In this document: positions 9,834 to 22,075 of the stretch, one piece after another
Layout of the letters: the number at the start of each line of letters is the position of its first letter
Numbering within the stretch: position 1 is the stretch's first letter
Origin: Artemia franciscana
Lineage: Eukaryota > Arthropoda > Branchiopoda > Anostraca > Artemiidae
DNA length: 64,000 bases
Direction of reading: 5' to 3'
NCBI RefSeq assembly: GCF_032884065.1
Contig: NC_088873.1
Coordinates: forward strand, 32,708,227 to 32,772,226
The notes under the pieces: generated by a model
The model's input: only the letters and a program-made list of their open reading frames with translations
What the model was told of the DNA's origin: nothing
Databases searched by the model: none
Made by a program: the position numbers and the translations under genes

Positions 9834-12800
9834 CTAAATTTTAAAGAGCAATTCGCCATGAACTTCGCCCTTTAGAGCTAAATTATTTTCAACAAAGTTA
9901 CTATTAACACTCATATCGAAATTTTTCTTACTTACTGTGAAGGCCCCGCCATGCAGAATTTTTGATATCCTCATTGTTTGTTTACACAGATTGAACCTTC
10001 GGACCTGAAAGTACACCAAGGGAAATCAACTCGCTCCCCGTCTCAGATTTTACAAATAACATCTTGTTTGAGGCCTTACGCTTCACTAGCTCCGGGTAGA
10101 TGAACACGTTCCATTTGGCGTAGTCCATTTGAGAGTTAATGTGCTCGCCACTTTTCCAATTGTCTTTTCAGTTTTAACATTAACAGGAGGGAGTCCTTAT
10201 CTCCATAATAAACTTAAACTTATCCCTCCCCCAGCCATTGGAGCTTCCACACATTGTAATAAATTTCCAGCACGAATTTTTTGAAATTTCTAAAATGAAC
10301 CTGCCAGCGGCAATATTCTTATTTAATTTTATGTTTGTATTTATCTATGTAAGAGGACCATATTTGAGACTATGATCGTGAAAGATATGAAATTCGGATC
10401 TGCGATGATTTGGGTACATTCATTTGGGTCAGTCACAACGTCACAACGACTCCAAATGCGCACTCTCTCGCATATTTTATCAAAGGCCAAATTTAAAATG
10501 AGTATAAAGATTTCTTTTTCGATCTTTGTTTTTGCCTCAGATTGTTTACTGGCTAAAGTGTCAATAAATATCTTCATATATGACGTGTGATCAAACTGGA
10601 GGGCTCTATAAATCTTTGAGACATTGAAACCGTTGGAGAGCATCCTCCACAAAAGAACGTGATGTGCAACAGTATTCTGTTTCGGATGAAGCTCGGCAAT
10701 ATGCTTTTCTTTTGAAGGTATCCAGTATATACCCTCAGTCTCCACCAAAGATAAATTAGAGGAACTCAATGAGTCTTAAGGCACCGGTCTAGTTATGCAC
10801 GAGAAAACACAATCCTTTATCGAGTCATGAAGCTCCAAATGAATTTCAACATCAATTTCGAAAAAAATGTATGTGGTTCACTCTAATCAACAGTGGCAAT
10901 ATTGGGAGATTCGGAGTAGAAGAAGTTGCCAGCCATTTATAAATCCCACATGGCAAAGAGAAGTGGGACATTGCCGAAGGATTAAGGGAATTTATATTGA
11001 AAAAACGGCATTCGTCTTTTTACCTCTGCTTTGTCCAGTCCAATCAGTTTCAAGGATACGATTCCCCTGAAAAATATCCCCACGCCTAATGGATCTCTCT
11101 ACAAAGAAGTGCTGATCCACATTGGTGGTAACACCCATTTTTTCATCACTGATTTTAAGAATTCAATCCATCACCAGAGGACAAGTTGAAAAATAATTCA
11201 CCAATTTTAACCCAACTTCTTCATATTTTACCATGATTTTACAAACAATATCCAACAATGTCAATACATCACTTCCCAGGTACATTTTACAATAATCCTC
11301 CGAATTTTTACACCCTTCCTTAGCCCAATTTTTTTTTACAAAATTCATAATCGACAGTGGTATACTGACTATCGTGAAGGGAATCATAATATGCTTTGAT
11401 GGACGACTATTTTTCCTCGCGTAGCCTCGAATGGGGGTTGTAGTACTCATATGAGTATATGCCCTTAGATGTTAATATATCATGAAGTTCATCGTTTGGA
11501 TGTCGTTGTTTTAGGATCGGAAAACTATTGAATTCGTCGCTTTTTTGTAATTGAATGAGTTGTCTAAGGGATTTAAGGAAGAAAGTATAAAAAAAAGAAG
11601 AAAGCTATATATAAAAAACGGATGTTATTCAAGTAGGTATTACCATTATCTACTGTTTTCCATTTGAATTCTAGGAAAAGCAACTTTTCAGATGACTTCT
11701 TTAAAATGTTATATGAAAAAGTCCTATCTATCTATGAGTCATCTACAACTTCACCTTTCTGTATAAGTGCCATGGCTGATAATATAAAATTGAAATCATA
11801 ATTGTAATTGTACATTTAAACCGGTAGAAAGTATTGCTGTCAAACAATTACATTACAAGATGTATGTGCCATCCCCCGAGAGTTACTCGCTCTCGATAAA
11901 GTAGGGTTACTTAAGTGTTCGTGGTATTGAACTGCCATATCCCCGATACCCTCAACAAATCTTTTCTTACAGACTCAATACATATCTTTATTTTTTAATG
12001 GCCAACTCGTCTTCTTGTGATAGATTCATTCGAAAATTTGTATTTCGCAGCCGTGAAATTGATTCATTTGTTATTTTAATAAGTGCAACCATAGCTGCAC
12101 CAACAAAATCTTCCCCACCCAGTGAATCAGATACCTCTACCAATTGCATGGTATTGCTGGAGTCTCTTTGCCCTTGGGCGAAAGAGACCTGAATGGCTTC
12201 ATACTCTTTAACACGATTCGTGTTTGATGAATTGCATATGTTCATGAGTTTAGCCTCGATGTCTAAGGCAACCCTGTCTTTCTACAAAAGCGAATTCTGA
12301 AAGTTTTTGAACCGCAAGATGGTATTGTCACCCGAGACCGTCTCAACGGACTGACATACATGGACATGACATACATTACAGTGTCTTGTGTGATGTTTCA
12401 ATCTTAATTCTCTATGTAATCTAGATAAACTCATTGGACAATCGTAGGAAGTCGTCCCTTTATTATACTTGGAACCCTCACTTAAAACCTGACTAATATG
12501 TGGAATGGAAAATAAATTCCAATTTTACCAGGTTCACTGGCAGGCTCGTAAGGAAACTGTACCCAACTTTTCACTGATTCAAGGGACAGAACCCTTACTG
12601 AATATTCTACCCCCTGTTTATCTATAAGTTCTCTCTTTTCATATTCTGTATCGTACTGTAACACTGAAACCGGAATATTTAAATGTTCGTTTGCCCTCTC
12701 AAAAATGTCTATCCCCTTAACTGTTACAGGATATTGCCCCTTCAAACAGTTAAAATCTGCTTCAGGAAAATCTGTGCCCTCCGTACCCCCATTAACAGCC

Positions 12801-12838
12801 AAATATTCCAAATTCATCTTAGTGGCATCCTTTTGCAA
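9834..12838 (-). pseudogene. Protein-primed family B DNA polymerase of Polinton, broken
   Basis: Six blocks in family order, in changing frames. 12482-12838: CLKGQYPVTVKGIDIFERAN, then a strand with IPVSVLQYD, the N-terminal exonuclease-side region. About 12370-12440: H-x4-C-x2-C zinc-finger-like LRLKHHTRHCNVCHVHVC. About 11400-11530: DELHDILTSKGIYSYEYYNP. 11163-11450: EDYCKMYLGSDVLTLLDI, the D-Y-x-x-L-Y-L-x-x-D-V-L block. About 11070-11110: DQHFFVERSIRRGDIF. 10341-10769: VSKIYRALQFDHTSYMKIFI and an altered 'K-L-M-x-N-x-x-F-G-K' helix, then IIADPNFISFTI. About 10190-10213: YYGDKDSLL, motif C with both aspartates. The frame at 9834-10019 is the probable C-terminus. The total, about 1000 codons, is the usual Polinton length. 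Many stops make it inactive. Confidence 0.85.
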
Positions 12839-13049
12839 CTATTTATGTCCTGAGACGAAGACTAAGTACTTGAAGCACTGTAAGTCCGTATCGAAATAGA
12901 AGTGTTGTACACCATGACACCTCCTTAAATCTGCATTATATTTTCTAAAATTCTTTTCCCCCTCCCAACTCTTATAACAAATTCTGTTGAAAATTTGTTA
13001 TTTCAATATCTAAATTTTCCATAAATAGAACAACTGACCCGCTCCCATA

Positions 13050-13514
13050 TTAATTATGATTTTCTACCCTATTAAAAATAAATCCCACCCGATCCCAAAA
13101 AACACCCTTAAAATTATTTAGGTCCGGCTGAACCGCCCGCATTTTCGCTTTTAGGTATTGCGCGTAGACATCATCCTTCTTTTCATTAAATTTTTTTAGT
13201 GCCATGGATTCTTTCACACTGTCCCAAGCCCCCCCCCGAACGTGGTTTTCGAGCATTGCCCGAGTCTTGCTGAAATAGCGATGTGCTGTGTCGACCAGAT
13301 CCAAATAGCTACTACAACTTGTGAGAGTGTTGAAAGGGTCTCCAAACTCAGCTCTAAAAAGATAAATCTTGCGCAAAGAGGTATCAGCTAAATAAAAATC
13401 AGGTAAAACAGGGGGTGAGCCAGTACCAACTTGTTCTGGTTCCTTCATAACATTGTGAGGGGCGGGAACCTGTTCATCTAGCACCCTCTCGACCCCATTA
13501 GGCTGGACTTGCAT
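13050..13514 (-). pseudogene. ORF of unknown function upstream of the polymerase relic
   Basis: A 154-codon frame, the longest uninterrupted minus-strand frame in the element. It has a Pro-rich start (VPAPHNVMKEPEQ), then FYLADTSLRKIYLFRAEFGD, and an alpha-helical, Lys-rich second half ending in RVGFIFNRVENHN. It sits about 210 bp upstream of the first polymerase block on the same strand. It may therefore be the polymerase N-terminal extension or a separate Polinton gene. I do not recognise a domain. Base composition resembles the rest of the element. Confidence 0.35.
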
Positions 13515-13559
13515 TAAAAATTGCCCAAAAATTCAGCATCAAGGCGAAGATCCCTGACG

Positions 13560-15300
13560 AAAGTGTTTAAATCAAAGTTTGGAGTATTTATACTAATTGA
13601 GCTCACCCCAACACTATAATTCCCTTCATGTTCACTTTCCCGTGGTTCTGTACATGCATTGTTGCAAAATTGAAACGGCAATGGCGGTAAGTGAGTCTAG
13701 AAAATAATACGAACTTGTTAGCTCATTGAAACACTCTTGATTTCATCCTTTAGAAGATTTTATATTATGCTCAAAAAGAGAATAGTTAAGAATGAGCCTT
13801 CAGATGCATTGAGACTTCAATATCCCTTAAAGTTATAATGACCATACTTGGGCCTCCAAACGGACCCTTCAGATATATTGAGATCATACAACTACTAGTT
13901 AAGAACTTAATGACCAAAAATTTTTCCATACATTGATGCTTGGGGTCCATAGCCGGTTGTACTCCGAACTGTACATTTTATGACCAAAAATCATCAGAAA
14001 TGTTGTCTCCTTTACGTTCGTATTATGTAGTATTATGTATCAAAGAGTCTTAAAAACTTACTGAAGGGGTGTTGGTGTCCTTTGTGAGGGTTTGCTCCAT
14101 TCTGGTCCTAAGGAGGCTCACGAACTAATCCTCAATCATGCGATCGAAATCCTTTTCGTGCTGAAGTCTTGAAAAAGGATAAAATTTGTTTACTCTCTTG
14201 ATGTATTCATATTTTAAGATATAAAAATGAGTAATAAGCTATGGACCCTCAAATCTCCTTCAGAACTAACAGGCCAGGGCCCAGGTATTATGCTGAAAAG
14301 AATATTATCCTAAGGATCCTCAAGGCCCTCAGGACTAACACTTCAGAGGGTGTTATTAACCTCGAAAAATGGTTCATTTTTATTGTTATGAAAACACTTA
14401 ATGGGTAATATCCACAAAAAACTTCTTCGAAAAACTTCAACACTGAAATGCATTATTTTTTGAAGCTTGAAGATCTTACTTGTTAGCCTGAAAAGAATCT
14501 CTTATTTCCCCGGGGATCTCCCTTCAGAACTGTAGTGCGGGCCCCTGATATTTTTCCTTATTAACAAGTTGAAAAAAAGAAACCTATTGGGCAAAGCCAC
14601 TCAAATCTCCTTCTCATAATAGTTTTCAGAAGTAAAATGCATTATTTTTAGAAGCATGAAGATCTGCGTTGGTTCCTCTTTTGTTATCCTGAAAGGAATG
14701 TGTTATTAATCCGAGGAGCTTTGGCGCCTCACGCGATTCAGAACTAACAGACCCTGGGAGCCCCGTTAACCAAAAAGAATGTGTTACTTTTTAAAGAGAG
14801 GGGGTAGCGTCAATATTCTTAATAATTTCTAGAAAAATTTAGTTTTAGCGAAAAATCCTTCAAAGAATGGATTATTTTTAGGAGCGGTAAATCCTGGTTA
14901 TTTTTGCTTTATTAAGGCGAAATGAATGTGCTACTTTAGCAGTTATGAGGTAGGGGAATGACGCCTTCCTTACACTAGCACCAAACATAGCTACTCAATA
15001 CTTTCCAGTTATTTGCCCCTTTTTTAGCCTGATCAAGAATAGACATTATGCTGAAAAACATTTACTGCTATGTTTTTCCTGGTAAATTATTAAGATTTTC
15101 GAGAAATATAAAAGAATTTACACTTACATTAAGATCAAAAGCTTGCTTGTGGAGGGCCAAAGGGGGGTACATCATGGCCTTGCATGGGGGACCTAGAAGC
15201 TCCAGAAGCTTGACTGTCATGTGGTGCAGGTCTTGAAGTCCCGACGACCTCTTGCATGTGGAGTACAGGTGAGTTATGATTCTCGCCATTTATAGGGACT
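13560..15300. repeat. Diverged tandem repeats, unit roughly 200-230 bp
   Basis: Related phrases recur at 14270-14340, 14470-14540, 14660-14770 and 14880-14940: 'gcctgaaaagaat' followed by a T-rich pair of words, and 'cagaactaacag' or 'aggactaacac' with 'gggccc'-type G/C blocks. Copies are strongly diverged and of unequal length. Small open frames at 15048-15289 on both strands show no motif. Confidence 0.35.
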
Positions 15301-16855
15301 GTCTCCAGACTTTGTAGAGTGCCTGTTGTTGGATCTCATGCCTTTGCCCCTTTTGGGAAAGGGGGACATTGGTCAAAAATTTTCCTTAAAAAGAAAAATA
15401 AATTTTAGTTTTCTGTCAAATGAAAAAGTAAATTTTCTTTAGTGAAAAAAACAACTCTCCCCTATCGCACCCCAAACCTTCTACACCGACTCTAGAAAAC
15501 CATAGTCCTCACGGCCCGTCAGGATAAACATGAAAATAAGTTTTTCTTAGGTATAGAATTCAACTTTACAAAGTATTTTTAATTTCTCAATTACGTTTTT
15601 TGCTTTTATTCTTGCTATAATATAGTTACAAAAGCTTTATACAATGTCCTTTAACTATATAAACACGTCCCTCATGTTTATCATTATCAAATTGATATCA
15701 GCTCTCCAGCTTAAATTGTGATGCAAGTAGTTTTACAAAGAATAGGCTTTAAAATATTTGCAATTATCTTAGAATATCAGTCTTATAATATTAGTGCTTA
15801 TTTATTTAAAGCGTTGTTATCAGGTTCTGGTACGCTTCTCGAAATACAATCTTAAGCCAAGTATGTAGACCCCCATCTCATTTTCCTAATCTTCTTTTTC
15901 AACTTAGTGAAAAAGTAGCTAAACTAGAATTGTATGGTAAATATGTATTATAGAATATGCTACACAATCACTTAGCTTTGGAGTTACAACTAGGGCGGGA
16001 ACTCATTATTATTGTCAGAAAAGGAAACTTGTTTGCTCTCTTTTATTATAATAAATAGCATTCACTCCCTTTAATTGATAAAATACATTTATGCAAGCAT
16101 TTAGGCTGATATTTTTCAGACGAAAGCAGCTGGTACATAATCGAGTCTATTTTCAGTAATATTTATCACTATTTTTGATAGGCGCCCTGTAGTAATTATT
16201 TACGACCTGCCTGAATGCATTAATTTAGCAGACAACGGGATGCCCCCTTCCTATATAATAGCTGCTGTTCGGTAGGAGATAGGGCTTTACACCATTAAGG
16301 CATAAGTTGCATATTACAACCTAAACTTTTTTTTTACCAACTAACTTGAAAGACCTTTTGATGAATTTACGAGAAATAAGGTTATTCTATTATTGTGAGA
16401 ACCATTTAATAGCAGGATTAGAGGGGTTTTAGATGTTTATTAAACATAGGGATTAGAGAATTGTAGTAGGTTGAATTTAGGTGTGGACACCTTTTTTTCC
16501 TTGGTGTGATGTAAAGAATTAGAGGTTTACCTGTTGGTATCTGTGAGACATATCTGTTTTTTAGAAAATCTTGTTGTGTTACGTTCAAAATCTAACAGAA
16601 GACTGATACAATTTCTTTTCTAATAGCCGTTTTTTATAGCCCCCCAGAGACAATGTAACAACTCAGTTCCCCGTTAGAATAGTAGCACACAAAGCTTCTG
16701 TTTGCTGGGAAATCATGGGGGGGGGGGCTCTTTGTTCCATTAAATTAATAATCTCTATAACGGTTCGTTATATAAAAAATGGCGGAGAATTTGCAGGCAC
16801 GATATGGTTGATATGCATGAATATGTTGGGATGATGTAAGGTTCATATCCCTCAC
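15301..16855. other. AT-rich sequence, nothing identified
   Basis: No protein motif or terminal repeat seen. A 9-base G run lies near 16718-16730. Confidence 0.4.
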
Positions 16856-16859
16856 TTGA

Positions 16860-17190
16860 GGGGGTGGCTCCCTGAAGGTTTTTAATAAGAAATCATGGTC
16901 TGGTCGGGGGCCTGAAGGCTTTTAAAAAGAATATTTAAAAAAATCCTGGGGTAAAGAAGCCCCGTGAAGATTCTTTAAAGAAAATATTATGAGACAGTTT
17001 TAGAAATCCGCGGGTGAAGAAGCCCTGAAGGTTTTTTTAAAAGAACAGTCTTAAAAATCGTGACGTAAAGAAGTCCTGAAGGCTTTTAATCATAACAGTC
17101 TTAGAAATTCTGGGGGGTAAAGAAGTCCTGAAGGTTTTTTATCATGACAATCCTAGATACCTTGAAGTAAAAAAGGCCTGACCCAGATTT
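16860..17190. repeat. Minisatellite, unit about 52 bp (some units about 63)
   Basis: The phrase 'aagtcctgaagg' or a close variant occurs near 16909, 16957, 17020, 17071 and 17123, each followed by a T run, 'aacagtc', 'ttagaaat' and a G-rich segment. Spacings are about 48, 63, 51, 51 and 52 bp. At least five units, increasingly diverged to the left. Confidence 0.7.
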
Positions 17191-18242
17191 AAAAAAGAAA
17201 CTATTAGATAAAATCCAAGGTAATCTTGATCTAGCGGGCTCCCTCAAGGGTTTTCTCACACCCTTTGGTCTTTTAAGGAACAGATGCCTGCGTATCTTAG
17301 AAAAAATCCCCTATGGCATATTTTACATCGGAATCTCTTAGAAAATTAATAACACTTGCGTCTTGAGGGGATCGCCGTTCAACATAGATCATTAAAGGAA
17401 GAAAGGAGTGGTGGTTATGGCTCTGCTCAAAACCAGTGAGGTGTTACTACTAGCTTGTTTTTGTAACTTTCATTAGGATCAGTTGCCACCTGTGGGTGTC
17501 TTCCCTCTTTTTAAAAATTTAGTAAAAATTTTTAGTCCTGTAATTTTTGATGCTTATCTTCAAACTTGATGAATTTATAAATTTGATGAATAGATTCTTC
17601 ATCTCTACATATTGTTCTCATAATCTCTTTTCTGACTCTACTTTAAAGCAATTGTCTATATCAATCGTTTATCCTATTTTGACGGCTTAATTATTTAGGA
17701 ACAAATACGTCACTGTTCTGTATTACTGTCTTTGAAACTGGATGGCAATTTAGTTCATTCCCCCCCCCCCGCACCTCAACACTTCCTGAAATTTTCATTT
17801 TAATACACTTAGCCTTGCAAGTAGTTGTAAAAGAAGTTGCAGTTGGAGCAGTAGTATTAGTTGCAGTAGTAGTAGTGCATATATTGCCTTTTGGTCATTT
17901 GATCTTCCCCTTTAAGCATTCTCTGAAAGTTCGCACTTAATGCCCAAATCTATTCTTGAGATACATCCTTTTTACAATTGTATCCAGATAATGTAGTTCG
18001 ATTTAGTTCAAATTTAATCTCAATATTCTCTCAAATATATTGCCTTTTGGTCAGTTGATCATGATGCCCTCATGATGCCTCGGAAGTTTCATCTTGATAT
18101 GGCAAGCCGTTCCAAAAATATTGCTGATACACCCTTTTAGGAGTCTGTATGTAAATAGTATGTTCTTATTAAGCTCAACTTTCTCCTCAATATTTCCTCA
18201 AATGTTCACTTCAATACCCTCAGTCTTAGTAGAACTTGTTTT
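17191..18242. other. AT-rich sequence with a C10 run
   Basis: No gene seen. 17761-17770 is a run of ten C. The phrase 'atattgccttttggtca' occurs twice (17881, 18037) with downstream similarity, a direct repeat of about 156 bp. 17820-17880 already shows scattered GTA/GCA triplets leading into the array that follows. Confidence 0.4.
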
Positions 18243-18290
18243 AGAAGAAGTAGTTTTAGTGGTAGCAGTGGTAGTAGTAGTAGTAGTAGC

Positions 18291-18354
<64 letters not shown>

Positions 18355-18420
18355 AGTGGTAGTAGTAGTGGTTGTTGTAACAGGAGGAATACTATTATTA
18401 GTAGTAGTAATAGTAGTAGC
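18243..18420 (+). repeat. (GTA)n trinucleotide microsatellite
   Basis: An almost pure GTA/AGT array, purest at 18265-18352, with interspersed GCA and GTG variants. It generates long poly-Val or poly-Ser frames, which are not genes. Confidence 0.9.
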
Positions 18421-18599
18421 GCACAAATATTCCCTTTTTAGTTAATTGATCATCCTCCCTTATTATTTCCTAAAAGTTCCGAATTAATATACACAGTAGT
18501 TCCTGAGTTACGACTATTTAACCAATATACACATAACGTGTTTTGATTTAGTTCAGCACTCCTTCAACGTCTGGAAGGCTCGCCTAAATACCCTTCGAC

Positions 18600-19420
18600 T
18601 TTTTGAAAACTCAGGGTCAAACATGGCCACGTTTTTCAATAGCAAATAATTTATGTAAAAAATCGGCAAATTGCATAACTTATTACCCTAACCCTAAGGG
18701 CTGTGGGGGGGGGGGGGGGTTGACATCCCCAAAGACACACTTACTGATCCTTTTAACTATGCTGAATAAAATGGCTATCGCAAAATTTTGATTGGATCTG
18801 TTTGGGAAATGGTGGGCCTGGGGGGGGGGTTGCCCTCCAGTCACTTTTGACTCTTATAAAGGTCACTAGAACTTTCAGTTTCCCATTGAATGAGCTCCTT
18901 TCGACGTTTCGGCGACAACTCCTTCTATACGAAGTGCCTTGGTCAGAAAAAAGAATAAATAATACATTGTGCCCAATTGGCTCTTTATTAGGTGCCGCTA
19001 TTGCCCGGCCTATGTTGAAGTAAACTTTCTTAGGCTTGTAACTTTTGTTGGGTTACTTCAAACTTAACATTGAATTACCATGAAAAACAATTTTTCTAAT
19101 GAATATGTCACTACCAAGGCATTTCTTACGACTCCTAGCTATTGTATCACGAGTCGCTCCTCACCTACAGTAAGGAGCCTCCTCCTCCTGGGAAAATCCT
19201 TTGCAACTTTCAAGGTGGCCCTCCAAATCTCCATTTTGTGCGACGGAAACTATAAGAATGCAATCTTTCATATTTCAAAGAACACATTTTTCTGGAATAA
19301 AAAGGGAGCTAGAGGCACCAGCCCCCCCCCTCACATACAGAATGACCACTGGCCATTTTCGGTCATAGTCAGTGTGAAAGTTATATATTACTGTGCATTA
19401 TTTTATCGAACCTAGTGAAT
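18600..19420 (+). repeat. Family A tail copies, diverged
   Basis: 18640-18890 shares with 476-930 and 26320-26660 the order 'caaattgcataac', a G-rich run, 'tgctgaataaaatgg', 'gggaaatgg..ggcctggg' and 'gtcactagaact'. 19080-19420 resembles further tail sequence ('gagtcgctcctcacctac', 'aatgaccactggccat'). Long G and C homopolymers (18702-18719, 19321-19330) interrupt it. Confidence 0.55.
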
Positions 19421-19429
19421 CAACTTGGT

Positions 19430-19813
19430 TCACCGAATCTGTATTCATCCAAACTTTTTGCAACTAAGGAAAAAATTCCTTGACCTTGACTTTTACAATA
19501 ATAATTAAGTTGAAGAAAAGTATTTTCCAATGTTTGTAGGGAATCACATTAAGACTTAGAACGAACGAGACTTAAATTGTTGGACAGTGCTGTACAACAC
19601 ATTGTAGCATAAACAGCGAGGGGCTCAGGGGGCGGCAGATGTACAGCACTGTATAACTTGAGCGCTCGTTTTCATTCTTAATACGATTTTTTACAAACAT
19701 TGGAAAATACTTTTCCTCAGTTTAATTGTTGGGGGGAAGATGTAGAAGATATAAAAGACAAGGTTAAGGAATTTTTTTCCGTAGTTGCAAAAGGTTTGGA
19801 TGAATAGGAAGAC
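19430..19813. repeat. Foldback palindrome, arms about 165 bp
   Basis: The left arm, from 'tattcatccaaact' through 'agtattttccaatgtttgta' to 'gtgctgtaca' (ends about 19595), matches the reverse complement of the right arm (19640-19813) in order. The right arm ends 'aaaggtttggatgaata'. The centre, about 45 bp, is GC-richer (near 19600-19640). Arms differ by scattered substitutions and small indels. No coding content, so it is probably a foldback or MITE-type element. I could not define a target duplication. Confidence 0.75.
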
Positions 19814-21329
19814 GAGTCAAAAAAGAAAATATGATAACAATATGTAAATATGAGAAATATATTAATCTAAATTTATAAACCCATTAAGTTTAAAGTTAAG
19901 CATCAAAAACTACAGGCCTAAAAAAATTCACTTGATTTTTAAAAAGAGGGCAAATACCCACATCGGGCAACTGATCTTAATAAAATTACAAATCGAAGTT
20001 AATTAAATCAGAGAAGCTTGCCATGGAAGTGTCAAGCTCACAGTTAAAGAAATGTAGAATCTTGCATTTTTTTTTCCAGAAGTGAGGTTACGGACTCATG
20101 TTTGCATCTTTATGTTTTCTAAGAATTATCGTATCAAACCATGGTCAAATAAAACTTGGGATGGCTCATAGAGCGGAAGTTAGAAATTTTAGTGCCCTTG
20201 TTTTATTAGCCAAATAGATTGTCACAGCAAAGTTACGATTTCTGTCATTTTGTGGCACCAAACTGTGATTTTGACAAAAAGAGGGCAAAGTTGCTCTCGA
20301 TTGAAGATTTTGAGATTGCCAATCGTTTTAAAACTGTATTGTGAACTCATTTACTGATGAGTAATTCGAAACAAGCAAGGTTATTTATATTAGTTGAGTT
20401 TACTCGGATTTCTTATTCTAAGCTGGAAAGATTTCTCACTCTTTTTTTTTCAGTTCGTGAACTGTTACCATTCATTATCAAGCAACAACAGACATCCTTT
20501 CTACGAATACTTTCCAAAGATCCAAGTGGCTTCTTGATTATCATATTCCAATTCTAGAGAATAATGAAGCCAACAAAATTTCTTAAACCAGCAGCAGTTT
20601 GCAACGATATCCCAAGAATCAAATATCAGCTGAGTAAACAAATACACAAGTGTTAAGCTCCTCAAAGTTTTTTGACATTAATGGCTCTAAGTGTTGCCGA
20701 GAGAAGTGGAATTTGCGAAATCAGCTAGATTTATTTTCTTATTGTATCCGGTGTTTTTTTCATAGTTGTTAATTTATTTGATTTTATTTGTATGTTGTCT
20801 CGACTAGGGCAAATATCAAGACTGCTATGGTGGGCGTCAATTTTCCATCAGACCATTCACACGCGTAGAGAGTTCTTGGATTGAGAGGGAAGGGTCAAAG
20901 TAAGAAGCAATAAATAAAAAGCCGAAGAATATAAGAAATTATGAGGGACATCTTGCCTTACTACAGATATTCGGAAACGCTCTGGGATCCAAAGGCCCAC
21001 CTCTTGTTTGAGTTCCAGTATCAGATTCAGCATGCTCATCCATTTAAACAGTGAACTACATTTTATAAATGAGTCAGTTAAAGGGAAATAAGCGCAATAA
21101 ACAGAGGAGGCGCTAATAAGTTCGATTTTTATTAGTTTGTTGAAAGAATTTTACTTTTACATTGATTTGAAATATATAAGTTTCATAAAGTTTAGTCTTG
21201 CCCCTCAAGAAAAACGAGTCTGAGAAAATTTGCCTTATTTTAGAAAATAGGGGTAAACAACCCCTAAAAGTCATAAGATCTTAAAAAAAATCACACCATC
21301 AGGTTCAGCCTATCAGAGAATCCTATTGA
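19814..21329. other. AT-rich sequence with a family A fragment
   Basis: 20045-20240 has weak family A resemblance in reverse orientation ('ccagaa', 'catgtttg', 'agtgccctt'). The remainder shows no motif. Open frames at 20357-20557 and 20857-21039 are short and unremarkable. Confidence 0.35.
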
Positions 21330-22075
21330 AGAAGCTTCAAGCTCCCAGAAGACAGATCACGGATGCGTGTTCATTTGTTTTTTGTTTTTTCCCCAGGGGG
21401 GATAGTATTGACCCAGTGGTCCTAGAATGTCGCAAGAGAGCTCCTTCTAACAAAAATTAAAGTTCTAGTGCCCTTTTTAAGTAGCCAAAAAATTGGAGGG
21501 CACCTAAGCCCCCTCCCACGCTCAATTTTTCCCAAAGTCACCGAATCAAAATTTGGAGATTTGGATCATTTTTTCAGCATAGTAGAAAAACCGAATTACT
21601 ATGTCTTTGGGGACGACCTAAACCCCCACAGTCCCTGGGAGAGGGGCTGAAATATGAAATGTTTCAAATTAAAAATATAGAATAGAAAAAATTCTTACTT
21701 TTCCACAGGAGGATAGTCATNNNNNNNNNNNNNNNNNNNNNNNNNNNNNNNNNNNNNNNNNNNNTTCAAAATATATAAAATTCATCAATGTTACCTGTCG
21801 AAAGTTACGAGCCAATATTTAAAGAAGTGAAGAAACACCCCCAAAACTTCAAGTAATCTTAGTGAAAATCACACTATCAGAGTCAGAATACTAGAGCAGC
21901 CTACTGAAGCGATTTTATGCTCCTATTTGCCAAAATGTGAAATTTTGCATTTTTCTCCGGAAGAAAGATCATGGATGCGTGTTTATTTATTGTTTTTTTT
22001 TTGTACGTTTTTCAGGGGGTGATCGTATCGACCCAATGACCTTAGAAGATTAGGAGAAAGCTGATTTGATCAACT
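21330..22075 (-). repeat. Two family A tail copies in reverse orientation
   Basis: 21340-21655 is the reverse complement of the 476-930 / 26320-26760 tail: 'cacggatgcgtgtt', 'gacccagtggtcctag', 'agttctagtgccctttttaa', 'cctcccacgctcaattttt'. 21945-22070 repeats the first part ('catggatgcgtgttta', 'atcgacccaatgac'). The N run at 21721-21764 separates them. An assembly join between two copies of one repeat is possible here. Confidence 0.75.
21721..21764. other. Assembly gap (44 N)
   Basis: Run of N between two copies of family A. The order of the flanking sequence should be treated as provisional. Confidence 0.99.

Larger units (their letters stand above)
4858..13514 (-). mobile_element. Decayed Polinton/Maverick-like (virus-like) element
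   Basis: On the minus strand from right to left I recognise a protein-primed family B DNA polymerase, an A32-like packaging ATPase, two small ORFs that accompany capsid genes in Polintons, a retroviral-type integrase, and a penton-type minor capsid protein. This set defines the Polinton/Maverick (adintovirus) group. All genes are on one strand, as in many family members. Two neighbouring small genes overlap by 9 nt, which suggests the compact spacing of a virus-like genome. Every gene carries frameshifts or stops, and several catalytic residues are changed. I could not find a major capsid gene, a maturation protease or terminal inverted repeats, so the boundaries are the outermost recognised coding segments, not true ends. 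A related virus integrated long ago is the alternative. Confidence 0.8.

Noticed and set aside
18094-18441. Poly-Val ORF
   Set aside because: Translation of a (GTA)n microsatellite.
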